Positions 38,855 to 46,403 of a stretch of DNA of 64,000 nucleotides are shown one piece after another. Positions within the stretch are counted from its first letter, which is position 1; every line of letters starts with the position of its first letter. Below the pieces are notes generated by a model that made no database searches, was not told the origin of the DNA, and saw nothing but the letters and a program-made list of their open reading frames with translations. Position numbers and translations under genes: made by a program. The stretch comes from Lysobacterales bacterium. GTDB lineage: Bacteria; Pseudomonadota; Gammaproteobacteria; Xanthomonadales; Ahniellaceae. Location: positions 1 through 64,000 of the forward strand of contig JACPFU010000031.1 in NCBI GenBank assembly GCA_016182785.1, read 5' to 3'.

Positions 38855-39511
38855 CTACTCGCGCGCGTAGTGGCCTGCGAAGCTGACGTTGGCGCCGCCG
38901 CAGGTGGGGCGCGGTTCGTCGATGTCCAGGGCGTTGCGGGTGAAGCGCAGGGTCAGGACGCAGGACCACTCGTCGTCGCCGTCGCGGTACTCGACGACGC
39001 CGGCACGGAGTTCGTATTCGCCTTCGAGCGATCCGACGTGGACGTTGCCGGAGTCGGCATCTCCGATCCAGGCGGCCTCGCCGGTGATCGCGATGCGGCC
39101 GTCGGCCAGCGCGCGCACGCTGACCGAGGCCGGTGTGCGTTCGCGGTCGAAGGCGGCGTCGCGGCGCTCGTAGTCGCCACCGATGGCCTCGGCGGAGAGT
39201 TCCTGGCCGATGGCATCGGCGAGTTCGGCGATGCGTCCCTGATACGCCTGCGCGATGCAGTCGTTGTCGACGCAGGCGTTGCGCCGCTTCAGCCACGCGC
39301 GCTGCGATTGCCTTGGTTCGGCAGCGCCCGGCGCCGCCAGCGCGCTGGCCTGGCGGTAGGTCGCGGCGAGGCTTGCGTCGAGTTCGGACAGCTGGGCGTC
39401 GGCACAGATCCGCTTCTCGACCTTGGATGCGGCCTTCGAGCAGTCGAAGCTGGCCGCGTGCGCGTCGAGGCAGGCAATCAGCAGCAGCAAGGCAGGAACT
39501 CGTGCGCCCAT
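38855..39511 (-). CDS. Secreted LprI-like protein (lysozyme inhibitor family N-terminal domain)
   Basis: An exported protein of 218 residues with signal peptide MGARVPALLLLIACLDAHA. The mature N-terminal half has the LprI/DUF1311 pattern: SFDCSKAASKVEKRICADAQLSELDASLAATYR and RNACVDNDCIAQAYQGRI, with paired cysteines. LprI-like proteins are implicated in lysozyme inhibition in mycobacteria; many proteobacterial members are uncharacterised. The C-terminal half (GEYELRAGVVEYRDG...WSCVLTLRF) is beta-rich. Start at 39511 set by the signal peptide. Last gene of a minus-strand run. Confidence 0.75.
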   Translation of the reverse strand: MGARVPALLLLIACLDAHAASFDCSKAASKVEKRICADAQLSELDASLAATYRQASALAAPGAAEPRQSQRAWLKRRNACVDNDCIAQAYQGRIAELADAIGQELSAEAIGGDYERRDAAFDRERTPASVSVRALADGRIAITGEAAWIGDADSGNVHVGSLEGEYELRAGVVEYRDGDDEWSCVLTLRFTRNALDIDEPRPTCGGANVSFAGHYARE

Positions 39512-39512
39512 C

Positions 39513-39755
39513 TCAGGCCTCCGGCGGTGGACGTTGTTCACGGTACGCGATGGCGGCATAGCCGGCGAGCAGCAGCGGCGTGAGCCAGGGACTGAGGTAG
39601 TGCGCCGCCTGCGCCGATACGAGCGCCATGATCAGCGGGGCGATCGACAGCGAGTGCGAGCCGATTCGGTGCAGGCGTCGGACGAGGTGGTCGATGCCGA
39701 GGGTGGCGCAGAACCCGATTGCGAAATGCATCGCGGCGTGGGCGAACGGCGACAC
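39513..39755 (-). CDS. Small membrane protein, unknown function
   Basis: An 80-residue protein with about three hydrophobic segments (residues 8-22, 38-52, 55-70). No family recognised. It lies between an ICMT-like methyltransferase gene (3 bases upstream) and the LprI-like gene (1 base downstream), so it belongs to a tight minus-strand operon, which supports its being real. Confidence 0.6.
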   Translation of the reverse strand: MSPFAHAAMHFAIGFCATLGIDHLVRRLHRIGSHSLSIAPLIMALVSAQAAHYLSPWLTPLLLAGYAAIAYREQRPPPEA

Positions 39756-39758
39756 GGT

Positions 39759-40211
39759 TCAGATCCACCGCCGCACGCGGCTGCAGTAGGCGATGAACAG
39801 TTCGCCGAACAACCGCGTCAGCGCCGCTTCCTCGGGTGCGATCTGGAAGCGGTTGATCCACAGCACGAACAGCGGGCACAGCGCGAACGCGAGCAGGTTG
39901 CCGAACCACAGCCCGACCGCAACCAGCAACACCAGCATCGCCAGGTACATCGGGTTGCGCGAGCGCGCGAATACGCCGCTGGTCACCAGGGCGCTGCTGC
40001 GTTCCGGATGCAGCGGGTTGACGGTGGTGCGGGCGCGGGCGAATTGCCACGCCGCGAGCGACATCAGCGCGAATGCCGCGACGCCGACCGCGATCGCCAG
40101 CACCCGCTGCGCGTCGAACGCGAACGCGCCGACCGGTGCGTAGCGCGCCACCAGCGCCATCGACACGGCGATCGCCAGCGCCACGAGCGGGGGCGGAACG
40201 CGCGGTTGCAT
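39759..40211 (-). CDS. Isoprenylcysteine carboxyl methyltransferase-like membrane protein
   Basis: A 150-residue integral membrane protein with four to five helices and the signature ALVTSGVFARSRNPMYLAMLVLLV followed by RFQIAPEEAALTRLFGELFIAYCSRVRRWI, both shared with the ICMT/PEMT family. These bind S-adenosylmethionine and methylate lipid or isoprenoid substrates; bacterial members are largely undefined. It begins 4 bases after the acyl-CoA dehydrogenase stop. Confidence 0.82.
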   Translation of the reverse strand: MQPRVPPPLVALAIAVSMALVARYAPVGAFAFDAQRVLAIAVGVAAFALMSLAAWQFARARTTVNPLHPERSSALVTSGVFARSRNPMYLAMLVLLVAVGLWFGNLLAFALCPLFVLWINRFQIAPEEAALTRLFGELFIAYCSRVRRWI

Positions 40212-40215
40212 GGCC

Positions 40216-41994
40216 TCAGCCGAACGCCTCGTCGTCCATCGCCATCAGCGTCGCGGCGCCGGCGCGGATCGCGGCGGCGTGGGTGGCCGCGCGCGGCAGG
40301 ATGCGGGTGAAGTAGAAGCGCGCGGTATCGAGCTTGTTCTTCAGGAACGCATCGCCCTGCGGCCGCGCCGCCGCGACCAGGCGCGTGCTGAAGTAGGCGA
40401 GCGCGACGTAGCCCGAATAGAACAGGTAGTCGACAGCGGCGGCACCGAGTTCATCGGGATTGGCCATGCTTGCCTTGCCGACGTGCAGCGTGAGCTCCTG
40501 CCACTGCTGCGCCAGTTGCGTCAGTACCGGAATGAACTCGGCGACATCGGCATTGCCGGCGTTGGCGGCACAGAAATCGGCGACTTCGGTGAGGAACAGC
40601 TTGAGGCCGGCACCCTGGCTCTGCAGGGTCTTGCGGCCGAGCAGGTCGAGCGCCTGGATGCCGGTGGTGCCTTCGTAGATGGTGGTGATGCGCGCATCGC
40701 GCGCGAGCTGTTCCATGCCCCACTCGGCGATGTAGCCGTGGCCGCCGTAGATCTGCATCGCGTGGTAGGTGCATTCGTTCGCGAGCTCGGTCAGCACCGC
40801 CTTGACGATCGGCGTCAGGAAACCGAGCAGGTCATCGGCCTGCTTCCTCGCCTCGGCATCGCTGCCGCGCTCGAACTGGTCGACCAGCAGGATGGCGCGA
40901 TAGGCGAGTGCGCGCCCGGCCTCGACGAAGGCCTTCTGCGTCAGCAGCATGCGCCGGATGTCCGGGTGCACGATCAGCGGGTCGGCCGGCTTGTCCGGGC
41001 GCTTGGCCCCGGTCAGCGAGCGCGACTGCAGGCGATCGCGCGCGTAGAACAGCGCGTTCTGGTAGGCGCGCTCCATCAACCCGAGCCCCTGCAGCCCGAC
41101 CGCGAGGCGGGCGGTGTTCATCATCGTGAACATCGCCATCAGCCCGCGGTTCGGCTGTCCGATCAGATAGCCCTCGGCAGCGTCGAAATTCATCACGCAG
41201 GTGGCCGAGGCGGTGATGCCCATCTTGTGTTCGATCGAACCGCACGACAGCGAATTGTGTTCGCCGAGCGTGCCGTCGCGCGCGGTCTTGATCTTGGGCA
41301 CGATGAACAGCGAGATGCCCTTGGTGCCGGGCGGTGCATCGGGCAGTCGCGCCAGCACCAGGTGCACGATGTTGTCGGTGAAGTCGTGTTCGCCGGCGGT
41401 GATGAAGATCTTGGTGCCGGTGATGCGGTAGGTGTCGTTCGCCGCCGGCTCGGCCTTGGTCTTGAGCAAGCCGAGGTCGGAGCCGCAGTGCGGTTCGGTC
41501 AGGCACATGGTGCCGGTCCAGCGGCCTTCGATGATCGCCTTCAGGAATACCTCGCGCTGCCATTCCTCGCCGTGGTGCTTGAGCGCTTCGGTGGCGCCGT
41601 GCGAGAGCAGCGGGTAGTTGCCCCAGCTCAGGTTGGCGGAGTCGATCATCTCCTTGACGATGGCGCCGACGATCTCGGGCAGATGCTGCCCGCCGTAGGC
41701 CTCGGGCGCGGTCAGTCCGCTCCAGCCGCCGTCGACGAACTGGCGATAGGCCTCCTTGAACCCCTTCGGCGTGGTCACCTTGCCGGCCTCGAAGCGGCAG
41801 CCTTCGCGGTCGCCGGTCTTGTTCAGCGGCGCGAGGACCTGCTCGTTGAACTTCGCGGCCTCGTCGAGCACGGCGTCGACGAGTTCGCGGTTCGCGTTCT
41901 CGGCCCCGGGCAGGCTGGCGAAGTGCGCTTCGCCGCCGAGCACGTCGTACAGGACATAGCGCATTTCACGAAGCGGTGCGGTGTAGCGGCTCAT
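40216..41994 (-). CDS. Acyl-CoA dehydrogenase (long, C-terminal-extended type)
   Basis: FAD-dependent acyl-CoA dehydrogenase of 592 residues with the C-terminal extension seen in FadE5/DmdC-like enzymes. Motifs: MCLTEPHCGSDLG (flavin loop), CGSIEHKMGI, and the catalytic-base region ARDARITTIYEGTTGIQALDL. The substrate chain length cannot be told. DmdC acts on methylmercaptopropionyl-CoA, others on fatty acyl-CoA. First gene of the minus-strand run 38855-41994; MSRYTAPLREMRYVLYDVL is the standard start. Confidence 0.92.
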   Translation of the reverse strand: MSRYTAPLREMRYVLYDVLGGEAHFASLPGAENANRELVDAVLDEAAKFNEQVLAPLNKTGDREGCRFEAGKVTTPKGFKEAYRQFVDGGWSGLTAPEAYGGQHLPEIVGAIVKEMIDSANLSWGNYPLLSHGATEALKHHGEEWQREVFLKAIIEGRWTGTMCLTEPHCGSDLGLLKTKAEPAANDTYRITGTKIFITAGEHDFTDNIVHLVLARLPDAPPGTKGISLFIVPKIKTARDGTLGEHNSLSCGSIEHKMGITASATCVMNFDAAEGYLIGQPNRGLMAMFTMMNTARLAVGLQGLGLMERAYQNALFYARDRLQSRSLTGAKRPDKPADPLIVHPDIRRMLLTQKAFVEAGRALAYRAILLVDQFERGSDAEARKQADDLLGFLTPIVKAVLTELANECTYHAMQIYGGHGYIAEWGMEQLARDARITTIYEGTTGIQALDLLGRKTLQSQGAGLKLFLTEVADFCAANAGNADVAEFIPVLTQLAQQWQELTLHVGKASMANPDELGAAAVDYLFYSGYVALAYFSTRLVAAARPQGDAFLKNKLDTARFYFTRILPRAATHAAAIRAGAATLMAMDDEAFG

Positions 41995-42030
41995 GTCGGT
42001 TTCTCCTGCGGTATTCGCTGCGGCAATGGG

Positions 42031-42618
42031 TCAACGGAACTCGCCGGGCTTGCCCGGCACCGGGCTCAGGCGGCTTTCGAAGAAGATCTCGTATTCGCGC
42101 TCGGGCTCGCTGATCTGCACCCTGCCTTGCAGCATGTAGTGCACCGCGGTGTCGTTGTCGTGCGCCAGCGCGGTCTCGGCTTCGGCGCGGCGGGTGGCAT
42201 CGATCGGCACCTTCACCATCGTGCCGTCCTGGCTCTGGTACTCGAACTCGCCTTGCAGCACGCGGTCGGGGGCGCCGCTCGCGCCGGTCGCCGCCGCCAG
42301 CGGTTCGGCGGCATCCTTCTCGGCACCGAGGTGCAGCTGCACGACCTCGGCGTTGTGCGCCGCGACTTCGAGGTTCGGCGTCGCCACCAGTTGCCCGGCC
42401 TCGATGCCGGCGATGTGCAGCGCCAGGTCCAGCGACGCGAAGCGCATGGCGATGTCGCTGTGGTTCTGCAGGCGCAGTTCGATGTCGAAACCGCCGCCCG
42501 GTTGCATCGTCAGGCGCTGGATCGAGGCCTGCGGCGGGTTGATGTTGCGCGGCGGTCCGGAAGCGCAGGATGCGAGCAGCAGGGCGAGGAGCGGGAGGAG
42601 GATTCGGGGCGTGCGCAT
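42031..42618 (-). CDS. LEA type 2 / WHy-domain-like lipoprotein
   Basis: A 195-residue lipoprotein with lipobox LASC (cysteine 18). The mature part resembles the WHy (water stress and hypersensitive) domain of LEA-2 proteins, a beta-sandwich: INPPQASIQRLTMQPGGGFDIELRLQNHSDIAMRFASLDLALHIAGIE. Such domains are linked to stress tolerance, but bacterial function is unknown. A C-terminal VQISEPEREYEIFFESRLSP strand pair closes the fold. It is divergent from slyD. Confidence 0.72.
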   Translation of the reverse strand: MRTPRILLPLLALLLASCASGPPRNINPPQASIQRLTMQPGGGFDIELRLQNHSDIAMRFASLDLALHIAGIEAGQLVATPNLEVAAHNAEVVQLHLGAEKDAAEPLAAATGASGAPDRVLQGEFEYQSQDGTMVKVPIDATRRAEAETALAHDNDTAVHYMLQGRVQISEPEREYEIFFESRLSPVPGKPGEFR

Positions 42619-42754
42619 GGAGGTCCATTCAAACGGCGGTTCGAACGCCGAGTGTAACCGCCGTGGGCGTCGCGGAGATCAAATTTTCGCTGGCGGTCGC
42701 GCGCTCCCGGCGCCGGCGCTATCCTCGGCGCCCTTTTTTTCCACGGAGCCCGCC

Positions 42755-43237
42755 ATGCAGGTCGCGAAAGACACGGTCGTTTCCTTCCACTACACGCTGA
42801 CCGACGCCGACGGCAATCGCATCGACTCCTCGCGCGAGTCCGAGCCGCTGGCGATCCTGCATGGCCACGGCGCGCTGATCGCGGGCGTGGAGAAGGCGCT
42901 GGAGGGCAGGGCGGCAGGCGAGCAGTTCGTGGTCAGCGTGCCGCCGGAAGAAGGCTACGGCCTGCGCGACGAGGGCCGCACCCAGCGCGTGCCGAAGAAG
43001 TACTTCAAGGACGGCGACCGCCTGAAGCCGGGCATGGTCACCGTGCTGCAGTCGCAGCAGGGCGTGCACCAGGTGACCGTGATCAAGGTCGGCGCCACCG
43101 TCATCGACATCGACGCCAACCACCCGCTCGCCGGCAAGACGCTCAGTTTCGACATCGAGATCACCGCGGTGCGCGAAGCCTCGCCCGAAGAACTCGCGCA
43201 TGGCCACGTGCACGGCCCGGGCGGTCATCACCACTGA
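42755..43237 (+). CDS. slyD: FKBP-type peptidyl-prolyl isomerase SlyD
   Basis: Cytoplasmic prolyl isomerase/chaperone of 160 residues. The FKBP domain covers residues 1-70 and 125-150, with the IF chaperone insert between. MQVAKDTVVSFHYTLTDADG and PPEEGYG are conserved; the tail HGHVHGPGGHHH is the metal-binding histidine stretch that lets SlyD handle nickel or zinc. A strong terminator follows at 43263-43286. The ATG at 42755 is the only sensible start; the frame continues upstream as a shadow. Confidence 0.94.
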   Translation: MQVAKDTVVSFHYTLTDADGNRIDSSRESEPLAILHGHGALIAGVEKALEGRAAGEQFVVSVPPEEGYGLRDEGRTQRVPKKYFKDGDRLKPGMVTVLQSQQGVHQVTVIKVGATVIDIDANHPLAGKTLSFDIEITAVREASPEELAHGHVHGPGGHHH

Positions 43238-43262
43238 GGCGCGCCGCGCGAGCGCAGTTCAA

Positions 43263-43286
43263 CGAGGCCCGCACAAGCGGGCCTCG
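43263..43286 (+). terminator. Terminator downstream of slyD
   Basis: CGAGGCCCGC (43263-43272) pairs perfectly with GCGGGCCTCG (43277-43286) around ACAA, followed by TCGTT. It fits a Rho-independent-type terminator 25 bases after the slyD stop. Confidence 0.8.
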
Positions 43287-43422
43287 TCGTTCGTGGCGAG
43301 CGGTTCGCTGCGCACGCGGTTCGGGTGCGGTGGCGAGCGCACTTCACGGCGAACCGAACCCATCGGCGAACAGGGGCACTTCGCTGGCGCGTCCGACTGG
43401 GGCGTCTTGTTCGCTCGCAAGT

Positions 43423-44040
43423 TCATGTGAACGAAATAGCGGCGAGCATGATGAGCAAGATCGTGCTGACAAGCCGAAGAAGGCCAACAAGAGCCTTGAT
43501 CTCTTCAAATGATCGCTTCGGTTTGAGCACCAGAGACTGGAGATATTGTGAATGCGGCAGTGCCCATGTTGTGGCGCATAGCAGGAACAGTGCCAGGAGC
43601 GTGGGCCAGCCGAATTCTCCACGTGTATTCAATGGGCCCTGGTGGTCCAGCAAGAACAATGCGTTCCACACCAAGATCGCCGTGATAAGTGCTGCCCATC
43701 TGAACGGGAGGCCTTCACGGGGTGGCATGGCGGCCACCGACCCTTTTGGGAGGAAGCCGATATCGCGAATGCGCGAGATCAGCTTTTCGGGACTGCCAAG
43801 GCACCAAAAAATCATTTTGGCGGGATAGTCGGCTCTGGAGTGGACGATACGCACCCCTCGCGCGAAGAACGGAATAGACCCGTGCGGTTCAAGTGCAGCA
43901 ATCTGCTGAGGCTCGAAGACATACCTGCCTAAGCAAGACAGCGTGAGCTGTTGCTTCGAGACAACCAGTTTCGCGAATGGCCAGGACGCGCTAACCCAAC
44001 CAATCTGCGAACCGCCTACAGCGCTGACGTCGGACTTCAT
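43423..44040 (-). CDS. Membrane protein of unknown function
   Basis: A 205-residue protein. The N-terminal half looks soluble and strand-rich (AKLVVSKQQLTLSCLGRYVFEPQQIAALEPHG, VRIVHSRADYPAKMIFWCLGSPEKLISRI), perhaps a PH-like fold; the C-terminal part has three hydrophobic helices (about 112-132, 145-160 and 183-203). Its codons are visibly less GC-rich than its neighbours, a sign it may have arrived by transfer. No relatives recognised and no obvious partner; the next gene lies 350 bases away. Confidence 0.6.
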   Translation of the reverse strand: MKSDVSAVGGSQIGWVSASWPFAKLVVSKQQLTLSCLGRYVFEPQQIAALEPHGSIPFFARGVRIVHSRADYPAKMIFWCLGSPEKLISRIRDIGFLPKGSVAAMPPREGLPFRWAALITAILVWNALFLLDHQGPLNTRGEFGWPTLLALFLLCATTWALPHSQYLQSLVLKPKRSFEEIKALVGLLRLVSTILLIMLAAISFT

Positions 44041-44392
44041 GTCCTCTCCTTGCCGACCAAGGCAAGCCCTCCGACGGAAGCGTCGGACAATGGGCGGGAG
44101 TCTGTGGTGGCCGGTAGAAGCGGGTCAAGAAATTTCGCCGGTGGAATCCAGGCTTGCGTGGAGGAATTGAGGATCGTCGGGGACGACGATGGGGGCACGG
44201 CCGACGGTGGAGTGGGGACATGTCTTATCGCGACGCATGTCTGACGCGGCGGCATGGCGCACGGGCCATGGCAACTTCAGGCCACGCGCGCCTGGCGTGC
44301 TGCGTGGCCTTCGCAGGCCAGCAGCACGGTCTTGGGGACAGGTCTCTCGCCGGCGCTGTAGTAGGCCACCATGCGCCGCGCTCTCTCAGCCC
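44041..44392. other. Gap without a recognisable gene
   Basis: About 350 bases between the unknown membrane protein and ccmI. It holds two short hairpins, CTTGCC...GGCAAG at 44049-44066 and TCCGACG...CGTCGGA at 44070-44087, just upstream of the membrane protein. No reading frame with good coding character was seen. It may include the promoter of that gene and the end of the ccm transcript. Confidence 0.5.
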
Positions 44393-45454
44393 TCAGGGCA
44401 GGCGGTTGGCGATTTCGAGGGGGATGGGTTGGGTGAGCGCGGTCCGGTCGAGTATCGGCGACAGCACTTCGAGGTCGCCGGGTTGCGCGATGGCGTCGCC
44501 GGATTTCGAGATGCGGGCGCCGAGCACGATGCGCGGGGTCTGCGACAGGCGCGGGCCTGCGGTCATGCCCATGCTGTCGTCGAGCACGACTTCCTTCGGC
44601 AGTGCCGATGCGGCAAAGCGCTGGATCGCGAGCGGCATCTTCGGGCCTTCGGCGGCGCGCGCGAACACGTAGACGGTGTCGCCGGGCGCGACCTGGTCGC
44701 GCAGCGCCGCAGCAACGCTGACCTGTACGCGGATCGAGCTTGCGCCCGCGGCGGCCGATTGCGGCGCAGCGGGCTCCGGCACTTCGCCGCCGATGCCGCG
44801 CACCTGCTCGGCGACCGCGGCGTACACGGTCGAATCCGGCGGCAACAGGGCCAGCAGGCGTTGCCAGTGCGCGAGCGCGGCGGCGCGGTCGTCGCGCTGC
44901 ATCGCGGCAATGCCGGACAGCCACAGTGCGCGTTGATGGTCCGGGTTGGTGGCGAGCGCGTCGGCGAGCAGTGCCGCGGCCTCGCCTTCGATGCGGCGCG
45001 TGTCGCTGGCCAGCGCGAAGGCCTCGGCGTACTCGACCTGCAGGTCGACGTCATCGGGCCGCAGCGTGCGTGCGCGGCCGAGTGCATCACGCGAGTCGGC
45101 GAAGCGCTGCAGTCCCTGGTAACCGCGGGCGAGCAGGCGCAGGCCGTCGACGTCATCGCCGTCGCGCGCGAGCCGCTTCTCAAGTCCGGCCACGGCGGTC
45201 GCCAGGTCGGGTGCGGACTCGGGTTCGCTGGGTGGCGCCACCCGTTGTGCCGGATCGAGCGCACGCGGTTCGCCGAGTTCGCGATACACGAGCAGCGCCG
45301 TCAGCGGCAACGCGATCAGCAGCACGACCGCCAGCGTGCGCGCCGGAGCGCGGGAGTCCTCTGCTGCGGTCTGTGCGCGCAGCAAGGGCCACAGCAGCGG
45401 CAGCAGCGTGGCGAGGCTGATCAGCCCGATCCAGGCCAGGAACGCCGGCGTCAT
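44393..45454 (-). CDS. ccmI: Cytochrome c maturation protein CcmI
   Basis: Apocytochrome c chaperone of System I, 353 residues. Two membrane helices (about 5-25 and 42-58) precede a TPR region (LRLLARGYQGLQRFADSRDALGRARTLRP) that binds the apocytochrome; the C-terminal part (SIRVQVSVAAALRDQVAPGDTVYVFARAA) is the CcmI periplasmic domain. The start overlaps the ccmH stop (ATGA, 45451-45454). Last gene of the ccm operon. Confidence 0.88.
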   Translation of the reverse strand: MTPAFLAWIGLISLATLLPLLWPLLRAQTAAEDSRAPARTLAVVLLIALPLTALLVYRELGEPRALDPAQRVAPPSEPESAPDLATAVAGLEKRLARDGDDVDGLRLLARGYQGLQRFADSRDALGRARTLRPDDVDLQVEYAEAFALASDTRRIEGEAAALLADALATNPDHQRALWLSGIAAMQRDDRAAALAHWQRLLALLPPDSTVYAAVAEQVRGIGGEVPEPAAPQSAAAGASSIRVQVSVAAALRDQVAPGDTVYVFARAAEGPKMPLAIQRFAASALPKEVVLDDSMGMTAGPRLSQTPRIVLGARISKSGDAIAQPGDLEVLSPILDRTALTQPIPLEIANRLP

Positions 45455-45879
45455 CGGTCTACCTTGTCGTCGATCGGACCGGGCAGGTCCGGATGCGGAC
45501 CGCCGCGCAACATCATGCCGCGCGCGATCGCGAATCCGGCGACCAGGATCAGCAGCGGCCCGACCCACAGCACGAACGTGGAGGCCTTGAACGGCGGCCG
45601 GTACAGCACGAAGTCGCCGTAGCGCTCGGTCAGGAACTGCTTGATTTCGTCGTCGCTTTTGCCGGCGCGCATCATCTCGAACACCTCCTTGCGCAGGTCC
45701 TTGGCCAGACCGGCGTCGGAGTCGGCAATGTTCTGGTTCTGGCACACGAGGCACCGCAGCTCCTGCGCGAGCGCCTGGAAGCGCCGCTCCTCGGCCTCGT
45801 TCGCGAACGGCAGCGGATCGATGGCGTGGGCCAGGCTGGCGAGCAGCACGAAGGCGAGGGCAAACACGGCGCGCGGCAT
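45451..45879 (-). CDS. ccmH: Cytochrome c maturation protein CcmH
   Basis: Thiol-reducing subunit that keeps the apocytochrome CXXCH motif reduced, 142 residues. Signal sequence (residues 1-19), then the active-site motif LRCLVCQNQ with C43 and C46, then a membrane helix (FVLWVGPLLILVAGFAIA) near the C-terminus. Start overlaps the ccmG stop in TGATG-type fashion, stop overlaps the ccmI start. Confidence 0.93.
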   Translation of the reverse strand: MPRAVFALAFVLLASLAHAIDPLPFANEAEERRFQALAQELRCLVCQNQNIADSDAGLAKDLRKEVFEMMRAGKSDDEIKQFLTERYGDFVLYRPPFKASTFVLWVGPLLILVAGFAIARGMMLRGGPHPDLPGPIDDKVDR

Positions 45880-46403
45880 CACTGCACTCCCATCGCCGCG
45901 AGGCGCGGCGTGATTTCGCTGGCGATGACCTCTGGCGTCAGCGGTCCGATCTGCTTGAAGCGGATCACGCCGTTGGCGTCGATCAGGAACGTCTCGGGTG
46001 CGCCGTAGACGCCGAAGTCGATCGCGACTCGGCCCTCGGCGTCGACCGCGACTGCGTCGTAGGGATCGCCGAGCGTGGCCAGCCAGCGTAGCGCGGTGGC
46101 GTCGTCGTCCTTCCAGTTCAGACCGACCAGCGGGATCTGCTTCGACTTCGCGTAATCGAGCAGCACCGGGTGTTCTTCCTGGCAGGCCACGCACCAGCTG
46201 CCCCAGACATTGAGCAGCCAGGGCTTGCCGGCGAACTGCTTCGACACCACCCGTTGCGCCGGGTTGCGCAGTTCCGGCAGGTCGAAGGTGGCCGCGGGCT
46301 TGTCGATCAGCGGCGAGGGAACCCGGCGCGTGTCCTTGCCGAGGCCGGCGTACAGCAACACGCCCAGACCGAGGAACAGCAGCAAAGGAATCAGGTAGCG
46401 CAT
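45879..46403 (-). CDS. ccmG: Thiol:disulfide interchange protein CcmG/DsbE
   Basis: Membrane-anchored thioredoxin-like reductase of System I, 174 residues. One N-terminal helix (residues 2-20), active site W70-C71-V-A-C74 in NVWGSWCVACQEEHP, and the cis-proline loop VYGAPETFLID. It passes electrons to CcmH. Its start overlaps the ccmF stop (TGATG). An upstream in-frame ATG is not used because it lies inside ccmF. Confidence 0.94.
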   Translation of the reverse strand: MRYLIPLLLFLGLGVLLYAGLGKDTRRVPSPLIDKPAATFDLPELRNPAQRVVSKQFAGKPWLLNVWGSWCVACQEEHPVLLDYAKSKQIPLVGLNWKDDDATALRWLATLGDPYDAVAVDAEGRVAIDFGVYGAPETFLIDANGVIRFKQIGPLTPEVIASEITPRLAAMGVQ

